Both the position numbers and the translations under genes were made by a program. A stretch of DNA of 64,000 bases from Galbibacter pacificus (lineage in GTDB: Bacteria > Bacteroidota > Bacteroidia > Flavobacteriales > Flavobacteriaceae): contig NZ_JAQSVC010000005.1 in assembly GCF_029603165.1 (NCBI RefSeq), positions 186,001-250,000 of the forward strand, read 5' to 3'. Positions 17,319-24,104 of the stretch are shown here, piece by piece. The notes beneath the pieces were generated by a model. It was not told the DNA's origin and ran no database searches. It saw only the letters and a list, made by a program, of their open reading frames with translations. Position 1 is the first letter of the stretch. Each line of letters starts with the position of its first letter.

Positions 17319-17367
17319 ACTTTTACTTTTAGTAAAGAGTTTGTATTTCAATACCAAAAGTAAAAGT
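17319..17367. promoter_or_regulatory. 12-bp inverted repeat upstream of the DeoR-type gene
   Basis: Arms ACTTTTACTTTT (17319-17330) and AAAAGTAAAAGT (17356-17367) are exact complements separated by 25 bp, 41 bp upstream of the regulator start. Each arm is itself a tandem of CTTTTA, which suits a DeoR-type protein binding repeated half-sites and could mean autoregulation. AT-richness makes chance possible. Confidence 0.4.
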
Positions 17368-17399
17368 AATAATTATATTTAAAATGAAATAAATAGGGT

Positions 17400-18836
17400 T
17401 TATTTATTATTTAAAATCACATTGGTAGTACCGCCACCAGCTAAGGTAATATCTACGGGGGCATTGGTTTTCCAGCTTCCAATGGTAAAGTCGGGAACAT
17501 CTATGGACTGCGACCTGTTGGCTACGGATTTTTCACTCAGCGGTGCAATGGAGCTCCATAAGGCAGCATCATATACATTCTGGTCCAATGCAAGTCCATT
17601 TCTCAAACAGTCTATTAATCGCCAGTCCATAATAAAGTCCATACCGCCATGACCACCAACTTGCTTTGCAAGGTCGCCTACTTTTTTTACTATTTCCGGC
17701 GTGTATTGAGTTTCAATTTCTTTCATTTCTTCCTCGTTCATCCAGCTATGCCCTTTGGCGATACGTGCCGGCGAAGGCCATTTTCTTGCCATTCCCTTAG
17801 AGCCGCTAACCAAATGAATCCTTGAATAAGGCCTTGGAGAGCTTACATCATGCTGAATCATGATACTATGCCCTTTTTTTGTTTTTACCAGTGTGGTATT
17901 CATGTTCCCTCTAAATTGAACATCGGTATATTCTTGGTAAAAATTGTCTTCTTTGGCTAATTCTACAGCTTTTTGGTGCATGTTAAAGTCGTTACTGGAA
18001 AGCGATGTTAGATAGTCCATTTGGTCCCCACGGTTAATGTCCATAATCTGGCAGATGGGTCCCAAACCATGTGTTGGATAAAGATTTCCGTTACGTTTTG
18101 CATTTTCTTTTAGCCTCCACATACTTTCATACCCGGTTTCTTTGTTAAAGTTGAGGTCTAATAAGTTATGAATATAAGCTCCTTCGCCATGAATGATTTC
18201 CCCAAAAAAGCCTTGTCTGGCCATATTTAAGGTAAGCAGCTCGAAAAAGTCGTAGCAACAGTTTTCCAGCATCATGCAGTGTTTTTTGGTTTTTTCTGAT
18301 GTTTCAACCAATTGCCAACATTCGTCAATGGTCTTTGCGGCAGGCACTTCAACCGCTACGTGTTTCCCAGCTTCCATTGCATAAACGGCCATGGGGGTAT
18401 GCCATTCCCATGGAGTGGCGATATAAATTAGGTCGATATCGTCACGGTCGCACATTTTTTTCCATTCGTTATCATCTCCAACATAGGTATCTGGACTGTG
18501 TTTGGTGCCTTCCAATATTTTTTGTGCATTATCCACTTGTTTTTGGCGGATGTCGCACAGGCCTTTTATTTCAACGCCATCTATGTAGCTCATGCGCTGC
18601 ACGGCATGTGGACCTCTCATTCCGAGTCCGATAAAGCCAATACGGACCGTTTCTATTTTTGGTGCCCTGTAACCGGACATATTGAATATTTGCTTGTTGT
18701 TTTGGGCAGATGCCAATGTAGCAGCTACAGAGTTTTTTTCAGATTTTGTTTCGCAAGCTGCCAAAGCGCTTCCGCTTGCCAAACCCAAACCGGCAAGGGA
18801 ACCCAGTTTTAAGAAATTTCGTCTATTATCATTCAT
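17400..18836 (-). CDS. GH109 alpha-N-acetylgalactosaminidase-like protein, Tat-exported lipoprotein
   Basis: 478 residues of the Gfo/Idh/MocA superfamily. The N-terminus has a twin-arginine signal (RRNFLK, residues 5-10), a hydrophobic core and a lipobox ending ALAAC (Cys 28), so it should be folded in the cytoplasm with its NAD(H) and exported by Tat. The Rossmann domain shows IGFIGLGMRGP. Stretches VEVPAAKTIDECW, LENCCYDFFEL, YPTHGLGPICQIM and VQHDVSSPRPYSR match GH109 enzymes, which remove terminal alpha-GalNAc by an NAD-dependent elimination mechanism; the YPTH block holds active-site residues in that family. It is the last gene of the amino-sugar operon, 19 bp after the amidohydrolase. 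Other Gfo/Idh/MocA glycosidase activities cannot be excluded. Confidence 0.82.
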   Translation of the reverse strand: MNDNRRNFLKLGSLAGLGLASGSALAACETKSEKNSVAATLASAQNNKQIFNMSGYRAPKIETVRIGFIGLGMRGPHAVQRMSYIDGVEIKGLCDIRQKQVDNAQKILEGTKHSPDTYVGDDNEWKKMCDRDDIDLIYIATPWEWHTPMAVYAMEAGKHVAVEVPAAKTIDECWQLVETSEKTKKHCMMLENCCYDFFELLTLNMARQGFFGEIIHGEGAYIHNLLDLNFNKETGYESMWRLKENAKRNGNLYPTHGLGPICQIMDINRGDQMDYLTSLSSNDFNMHQKAVELAKEDNFYQEYTDVQFRGNMNTTLVKTKKGHSIMIQHDVSSPRPYSRIHLVSGSKGMARKWPSPARIAKGHSWMNEEEMKEIETQYTPEIVKKVGDLAKQVGGHGGMDFIMDWRLIDCLRNGLALDQNVYDAALWSSIAPLSEKSVANRSQSIDVPDFTIGSWKTNAPVDITLAGGGTTNVILNNK

Positions 18837-18855
18837 AATTGTTTGATTTTTTGAG

Positions 18856-19863
18856 TTAATTAATTTTTATATGTTCAAAGGGACCGTATGTTTTAATGGC
18901 ATTTTTATAAAATATTTTTTCTAATACGGCAACAGGTAATTCAAGCCCCTGAAAAGCGCCTTTAAATTCTGGAGCCTCCAACGTTTTGTTAGTGGCAAAA
19001 AAATCCCAATGGGCTTTCCATAGACGTTCAAACTTACGAGCTATTTCTTTTTCTGTTATTTGTCCATCATCAATAACATCGGTTCCATAAATAATCCGGT
19101 CTTGATATTTAATAAAGAAATCCCTTACTTTTTCGTGGTTTTCCTTTGCTTGTAGTTGAACATGGCATATCCTTTCTGCCAGGTCTGTCATGGTATTTGG
19201 GTATGTGTCGAGCCGTTTTGCCACTTCATCAATACTCCATTCCATGCTGAAAAGATGCAGGCCGACATATTTTAGCTTTGGAAACTTTTTTAAGATATTG
19301 TCACGGGCTTTCATTTGTTCTTCATAGGAAGGATATTCGGGCAATAGGTGCATATGGTATTCGGGATGCTGTGAAAAATAATCCCTGTCGGAATCTACTG
19401 TCATTTCTTCCAATGGTAGCCAGCAATTTCTCGGTTCTCCTTGGTGGCCAATTAACAAAATGTCATTATCGACCAAATATTGGTATATGGTATTGAACCT
19501 TTCGTCGTCCAGCAAAACAAAATTTCCGTCAAGATCTTTTATAACCGGATCCATGCCAATATTTTTCCAGATTTTCACCCCTACGGCGCCATTTTCAATT
19601 CCCTTTTTAATTTGTGCCAAAGCGTGGGGCAACCACCTTTCGGTATTCCAGTATTGTGTATCGAAACTGGTAATAAACTTAGTGCTTCCGGGATATTTGT
19701 CCAAAAGGTCGTGAATCACTTGCTCTTGGTCTTTTAGTTTTTCAAAAAAAGGAATATCGGTATTAATGGACAAAAAAGAAACGCCGTATTTCTTGGCCAA
19801 TTCCATTTTTGCTTCCGATCGTGTGTTTAAATGTACATGTGCATCAATGAACTGCGGTAGCAT
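18856..19863 (-). CDS. Amidohydrolase-2 family protein; candidate GalNAc-6-phosphate deacetylase
   Basis: 335 residues, a cytoplasmic metal-dependent TIM-barrel hydrolase. Visible marks are DAHVHLN (metal-binding H-x-H) at residues 8-14, GVKIWKNIG, LIGHQGEP, GLHLFSMEW and the late YGTDVIDD (catalytic/metal Asp). It overlaps the aldolase gene by 20 bp and precedes GH109, so it belongs to the operon. The locus lacks the usual AgaA/NagA deacetylase, and this is the only hydrolase present that could remove the acetyl group. That role is inference. Relatives include decarboxylases and lactonases, so a sugar-lactone role is the main alternative. Confidence 0.7.
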   Translation of the reverse strand: MLPQFIDAHVHLNTRSEAKMELAKKYGVSFLSINTDIPFFEKLKDQEQVIHDLLDKYPGSTKFITSFDTQYWNTERWLPHALAQIKKGIENGAVGVKIWKNIGMDPVIKDLDGNFVLLDDERFNTIYQYLVDNDILLIGHQGEPRNCWLPLEEMTVDSDRDYFSQHPEYHMHLLPEYPSYEEQMKARDNILKKFPKLKYVGLHLFSMEWSIDEVAKRLDTYPNTMTDLAERICHVQLQAKENHEKVRDFFIKYQDRIIYGTDVIDDGQITEKEIARKFERLWKAHWDFFATNKTLEAPEFKGAFQGLELPVAVLEKIFYKNAIKTYGPFEHIKIN

Positions 19864-20686
19864 TGCTTTGGTTTTTTATCATTAATAATTTGGTTTTAAC
19901 CAACTCGGTTACTTGCAAAGTAGCTTTCGGGAATACTTTTCTTAAGTCGATTTCTTCATTATTGGACAATTCATTTTGAAGTGTCTTCATAAATATGTTC
20001 TTAATCTCGGTGGCTAAATTAACTTTGCATATTCCATTAGAAATAGCCATTTGTACCTGTTTGTGGGGCACCCCTGAACTTCCATGCAAAACAAGAGTGG
20101 CATTGGTAACCTTTGCAATATTTTTCAAAAGGTCAATATCCAGGTTGGGTTCTTCTTTATAAAATCCATGGGCCGTACCAATGGCTACTGCCAAGGCATC
20201 AACCCCGGTGGCGTCTACAAAAGCCTTGGCTTCTTCGGGTTGTGTAAAACCTTGTTTTCCGTGAGATTGCCCCAATTTTGCTACATAACCTAGCTCCGCC
20301 TCGACATGTGCGCCGTACTTTTGGGCACGTTTTACGACCTCCTGTGTAATTTTTATGTTTTCTTTAAAAGGTAATTCGCTTCCGTCGATCATTACGGAGT
20401 CAAATCCAGCGTCCAGGCATTTTTGCGCAAGTTCAACAGAGGCTCCATGGTCTAGGTGTATCCAGCCTTCTACATTAAACTGTTCCAAACCGGTCCTGCC
20501 TAATTTCACGGCCGTTTCCAGCCCCATATAATCAATGGAGCTTTGCGTAAGTTGTAATATAATGGGTTCGTTTAATGCTGATGCTGCTTTCAATACACCA
20601 TGCAAAGTTTCCAGGTTATAATAATTTGTGGCCAATAAGCCTCTTTTTTGCCTGGTAAATTCGTTTAATTTGTTTTTTAGGTTCAT
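19844..20686 (-). CDS. Class II aldolase, tagatose-1,6-bisphosphate type
   Basis: 280 residues of the class II (zinc) fructose/tagatose-bisphosphate aldolase family. Zinc and catalytic positions are present: WIHLDHGAS, HVEAELGYV, IGTAHGFY and LVLHGSSGVP. Length and the GTAHGFY segment fit the KbaY/GatY/AgaY branch, which splits tagatose 1,6-bisphosphate into dihydroxyacetone phosphate and glyceraldehyde 3-phosphate. It lies 6 bp after the PfkB kinase gene and overlaps the amidohydrolase start. The context (AgaS- and LacC-like genes) favours tagatose over fructose bisphosphate. The C-terminal extension (LLMIKNQSNATAVH) is unremarkable. Confidence 0.85.
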   Translation of the reverse strand: MNLKNKLNEFTRQKRGLLATNYYNLETLHGVLKAASALNEPIILQLTQSSIDYMGLETAVKLGRTGLEQFNVEGWIHLDHGASVELAQKCLDAGFDSVMIDGSELPFKENIKITQEVVKRAQKYGAHVEAELGYVAKLGQSHGKQGFTQPEEAKAFVDATGVDALAVAIGTAHGFYKEEPNLDIDLLKNIAKVTNATLVLHGSSGVPHKQVQMAISNGICKVNLATEIKNIFMKTLQNELSNNEEIDLRKVFPKATLQVTELVKTKLLMIKNQSNATAVH

Positions 20687-20692
20687 GATGAT

Positions 20693-21649
20693 TTAAATTT
20701 CAGCATTAAATAATTTTATCGCGTCTTCAATAATGTTCTTTTTTCCGCTAAAGGCAGTTGTTCCCCCGGCGGCGGTTGTATTTAAGGCCCCGGTGAGATT
20801 TCCAAATTTTAAACAGGTTTCAATAGGCTGTTTTTCTATGTATTTTTTAATAAAGCCCGCGTTAAAAGAATCTCCGGCACCTATGGAATCTACATAATTT
20901 GGATTGGCATAGGGGAGTGCCTGGTATGTTTCTCCGTTATGGAATGCCATACTTCCTTTATCGCCCATTTTTATAACAATGGTGTTTGCGTACGGCATAA
21001 TTTCTTCAATACCGTTATTTACTGTTGTAGTTTTTGTCAAGGCAAGCAACTCGGCTTCATTTGGCATGAAAACATCTACGTGTGGCAGGCATTCCTTATA
21101 GTTGAAATCCCATTTATTTTCCGGGTCCCATTGTAAGTCTAAAGAAGTGGTAACACCGTAGCTTTTTGCTTTTTCAAAAATAGAAACAATGTCTTTTCTG
21201 ATGCCTTTCTGAATGAAAAAATTAGAAAGATGAAAGTGTTTAAAGTTATCTAAATGGTTCCACGGAATCTTATCAATCGTAAGTGCTTCCATAGCTCCAC
21301 AATAAGTTACATTGGCTCTGTCTTGATTGTAATTCATCACAACGGTTACACCCGATTGATGTTTTGTAGTTTTTTCAATAAAATCAGTATTTACCTGCTT
21401 TTTTTGAAGCTCTTTACGTATAAAGTCACCAAAATCGTCTTTCCCAACAATGCCACAAAAAGACGTGTTTATCCCGATAGCCGAAGCATTGGCCGCCATA
21501 ATTGCCGAAGAACTCCCAAGAGTAACGTTCATATTTTCAGCAATAATTTCGGTGCCTATTTTTGGGAATCCTTCAATTTTATTCAAAATCAGGTCTACAT
21601 TTAACTCCCCAACAACAAGTAAATCTTTATTCGGCATAATCATTAACAT
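20693..21649 (-). CDS. PfkB/ribokinase-family sugar kinase; candidate GalNAc kinase
   Basis: Up to 318 residues. ATG 21649 overlaps the upstream gene by 23 bp; ATG 21637 (MPNKDLLVVGELN) is an equally good start. The ribokinase fold is clear: VVGELNVDLIL, GSSSAIMAANASAIG, and the anion-hole/catalytic Asp motif DSIGAGDSFNAGF near the C-terminus. This is a second PfkB kinase next to the LacC-like one and belongs to the ribokinase rather than the phosphofructokinase branch. The operon needs a kinase for free GalNAc, and no ROK-type AgaK is present, so this gene is the natural candidate; specificity is not shown by sequence. Confidence 0.75.
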   Translation of the reverse strand: MLMIMPNKDLLVVGELNVDLILNKIEGFPKIGTEIIAENMNVTLGSSSAIMAANASAIGINTSFCGIVGKDDFGDFIRKELQKKQVNTDFIEKTTKHQSGVTVVMNYNQDRANVTYCGAMEALTIDKIPWNHLDNFKHFHLSNFFIQKGIRKDIVSIFEKAKSYGVTTSLDLQWDPENKWDFNYKECLPHVDVFMPNEAELLALTKTTTVNNGIEEIMPYANTIVIKMGDKGSMAFHNGETYQALPYANPNYVDSIGAGDSFNAGFIKKYIEKQPIETCLKFGNLTGALNTTAAGGTTAFSGKKNIIEDAIKLFNAEI

Positions 21650-22562
21650 TTATGGGTTGTACGTTTGTTTTGGGCAATAGGTTTTCTACATCTTTCCGTT
21701 TTAAAATCCCCAAATCTTCGTTTAAACAATTGGCCGCGCCACATGCCACGCCGTATTTGGCTATCATATCGGGAGAAAGATTGTTATGTACGGCATAGGC
21801 AATCCCGGCCGTTAGGCAATCGCCGGCACCAACAGTGCTAATTACATTTGCAATGTTTACATTTGCGTGGAGCAGTTGCCCTTTGTAATACAGCCATAGC
21901 CCTTCTTTTCCTTTGGTAATAGCAATAAGTTCGACACGCGGACTCAATTTACTTATAATAGTTTCAATGGCATTGGTATTGAACAAAGAAATGGCTTCGT
22001 CTTCATTTAAATGAAGACCAAAAAAGGATTGCTGTAAGCATTGCTCCAACTGCTTCCCGGAGCAATCTACAATTACTTTCCGGCCTAATTTATTGGCAAT
22101 TTCAATGAGCTCGCCATAGGCATTTTCGGGAGCGCCTTTTGGCCATGAGCCCGAGATGCATATCAATTCGTGTTTGCTTATTTCGTGGGTGTATTCCTGT
22201 TTAAAACGCTCCCAATATTCAGGAGTGAATTCCGGTCCGGGTTCCAATAATTCGGTATTGTTGAATTTTGGATCGTTAGACCTGAAGGTGTAGCATTTTC
22301 TATTTTGCCCTTGTATTTCTATTCCGCAGGTACGTATACCTTTTAGGTTGCATTCTCTTTTTATCCACATGCCGGAACTGCCGGCCCAATTCCCCATAAG
22401 TGCGGTTGGTTGGTTGAGCTCTCGTAATGCCATTGCTATATGCGTAGCTTTGCCCCCGGGATATTCCTTTAACCATGAAATTCTGTTAGCATGCCTTGGG
22501 TTTAGGGAGTCTAGCCAAGCATAAGTATCGATGGATGGATTTGGACAAACGCTTAATATCAT
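21627..22562 (-). CDS. LacC-like hexose-phosphate kinase (tagatose-6-phosphate kinase)
   Basis: 311 residues of the 1-phosphofructokinase/tagatose-6-phosphate kinase branch of PfkB. It begins ILSVCPNPSIDTY, has YPGGKATHIAMALREL, and carries the catalytic STVGAGDCLTAG motif near residue 250. This branch phosphorylates an already phosphorylated ketohexose. Together with an AgaS-like isomerase upstream and an aldolase downstream, it should convert tagatose 6-phosphate to the 1,6-bisphosphate. It overlaps the agaS stop by 4 bp (ATGA), a sign of translational coupling. Fructose-1-phosphate kinase is the alternative. Confidence 0.82.
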   Translation of the reverse strand: MILSVCPNPSIDTYAWLDSLNPRHANRISWLKEYPGGKATHIAMALRELNQPTALMGNWAGSSGMWIKRECNLKGIRTCGIEIQGQNRKCYTFRSNDPKFNNTELLEPGPEFTPEYWERFKQEYTHEISKHELICISGSWPKGAPENAYGELIEIANKLGRKVIVDCSGKQLEQCLQQSFFGLHLNEDEAISLFNTNAIETIISKLSPRVELIAITKGKEGLWLYYKGQLLHANVNIANVISTVGAGDCLTAGIAYAVHNNLSPDMIAKYGVACGAANCLNEDLGILKRKDVENLLPKTNVQPINVNDYAE

Positions 22563-23710
22563 TTTTTTGTTCTTTTATATATGTTTACACCTTGAACAAC
22601 CCGGTTAATAGCACCGGAGATTGAAGGATTATCAGGGTTAAGCCCTAGCTCTAGACATTTATACAGCCCTAATAATTGCCCAACCAAGGTTGTGGGCACA
22701 ACTTGTAGTGGGTTGTTTAAATCAACATCGACATTCATCCTTTTAGCATTGCTTGTAATAAAGCCAGAATCTCCTCCGATCATTAAGGAATTAATTTTTC
22801 TGGTATCCTTGGCAATGTCTTCCGCAAGGTCTTTTTCGTATTTAAAAGTATGCCCATCGTTAGAAAACAAATAAACAACCAATGTATTCGCGTTTACCAC
22901 CGCCCTTGGACCGTGCCTAAAGCCCAAAAAAGAATCGTGTTTGCATATCACCTGTCCATCGGTTAATTCCTGTAGTTTTAAGTGGCATTCCCTGGCAATG
23001 CCCAGCATTTCTCCAGAACCAAGAAAAACGACCCTTTCAAAATCTTTTTTTGCAATTTCCCGAAACAAAGCCTGTTCGTTTAAAATTTGATTTGCTTCTT
23101 TGCATATGGCATCGACATTTGCTTTTTTGTTTTCAATAGTTTCAATATTCGAGATTAAAATGGCGGTGAGCAACATTGTAGTAAAACTACTGGTCATGGC
23201 CAGGCTTTTGTCGTTGGTCTCTTCCGGTAGAACAATGCTTAAGCACGGACTGGAGGTTCTTGCCGAATAATTGGCCAATTCCCCACTTTTGTTACAAGTA
23301 ATAATAAGGTGGGAAAGATTGTTGCAATATTCGTCGGCAAGTACAACGGTTTCAATGCTTTCAGGGCTATTGCCAGACCTGGCAAACGAAATTAAAAGGG
23401 TTGGTACATCTTTTATAAAAAAAGAACCGGGATGGGTTACCAGATCTGTGGTTGCTATAGATTGCGTAATCCTATTTGTGTTTTTTTGAATGATTCCCTG
23501 AGCCGTTTCACCTATAAAAGCCGAAGACCCAGCTCCCGATAAAATAATTCGTAGATTTTGATGGGCCAATATAGGGGAAAGAAAACGCTTAATGTTTTCT
23601 TTTTCTTTTATCAACATATTATAAGTTTCATTCCATAGCCTTGGCTGGGCCGTTATCTCCCTCTCGGTGTGCAGGTTAACCTTCTCAGTCGTTTTTATAC
23701 TCATGCTCAT
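22559..23710 (-). CDS. agaS: Galactosamine-6-phosphate deaminase/isomerase, AgaS family
   Basis: About 383 residues from the ATG at 23710, which gives the usual AgaS length; a TTG 63 bp further upstream would add an atypical tail. It has two SIS (sugar isomerase) domains: the first with LSGAGSSAFIGE and SFARSGNSPESIE, the second with FLGSGEMLGIARE and FLGFRHGPRAVV. The N-terminal TEREITAQPRLW is typical of AgaS. The enzyme converts D-galactosamine 6-phosphate to tagatose 6-phosphate and ammonia. It is the first gene of a leftward operon with LacC-like kinase, PfkB kinase, aldolase, amidohydrolase and GH109, divergent from susC. Confidence 0.87.
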   Translation of the reverse strand: MSMSIKTTEKVNLHTEREITAQPRLWNETYNMLIKEKENIKRFLSPILAHQNLRIILSGAGSSAFIGETAQGIIQKNTNRITQSIATTDLVTHPGSFFIKDVPTLLISFARSGNSPESIETVVLADEYCNNLSHLIITCNKSGELANYSARTSSPCLSIVLPEETNDKSLAMTSSFTTMLLTAILISNIETIENKKANVDAICKEANQILNEQALFREIAKKDFERVVFLGSGEMLGIARECHLKLQELTDGQVICKHDSFLGFRHGPRAVVNANTLVVYLFSNDGHTFKYEKDLAEDIAKDTRKINSLMIGGDSGFITSNAKRMNVDVDLNNPLQVVPTTLVGQLLGLYKCLELGLNPDNPSISGAINRVVQGVNIYKRTKK

Positions 23711-23804
23711 TATATTGTTTACTGGTACTGCTGGTATTTTTTTAGGATTTAGGTATTGCAATCCTTTAGACAAAGTAAAACAAATAAATCGAAAATAAAA
23801 AATC

Positions 23805-23827
23805 TTTCAATATCTTTTTAATTGAAA
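23805..23827. promoter_or_regulatory. Candidate regulator site near agaS
   Basis: TTTCAAT (23805-23811) and ATTGAAA (23821-23827) are exact inverted repeats with a 9-bp spacer, about 95 bp upstream of the agaS start. This spacing is plausible for a dimeric regulator such as the nearby DeoR protein. Weak evidence in AT-rich DNA. Confidence 0.3.
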
Positions 23828-23949
23828 TAAAATATATGCTTATTTAGTATTTAAATTAACATTTTTCTTTAAATCCGTTCTATCACTATTCTTTTGGTAT
23901 CTGTATATGAGTAATTAATAATAAAACGAAAGATAAAATTCTTTAAATA

Positions 23950-23980
23950 TTTGTTAAATAAAAATATATTGTTAATTTAG
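23950..23980 (+). promoter_or_regulatory. Candidate promoter for susC
   Basis: TTTG (23950-23953), a 19-bp spacer and TAATTTAG (23973-23980) match the Bacteroidota -33 TTTG / -7 TAnnTTTG pattern with one mismatch. The predicted transcript would begin near 23988 and have a leader of about 115 nt. Confidence 0.4.
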
Positions 23981-24104
23981 CAATGTATACGAAAGTTTTT
24001 TAATTGTAATTTCTTTTGTTTGTAGAATTTATGTTAAACTAATTAGCGATTCGAAAAATTAATCTTTTAAACTAATTAATGCTCAACCAAATTAATTTAA
24101 TCTT

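Larger units (their letters stand above)
23711..24104. other. 394-bp divergent control region between agaS and susC
   Basis: Very AT-rich. It separates the leftward catabolic operon from the rightward SusC/SusD operon, so it should contain both promoters. It holds an inverted repeat at 23805-23827 and a -33/-7 pair at 23950-23980 facing susC. Words related to GAAAGATAAAATTCTTTA occur at about 23929-23946. No gene is visible. Confidence 0.5.

Noticed and set aside
23711-23773. Upstream extension of agaS from a TTG
   Set aside because: The extra residues are not typical of AgaS; ATG 23710 gives the normal length.
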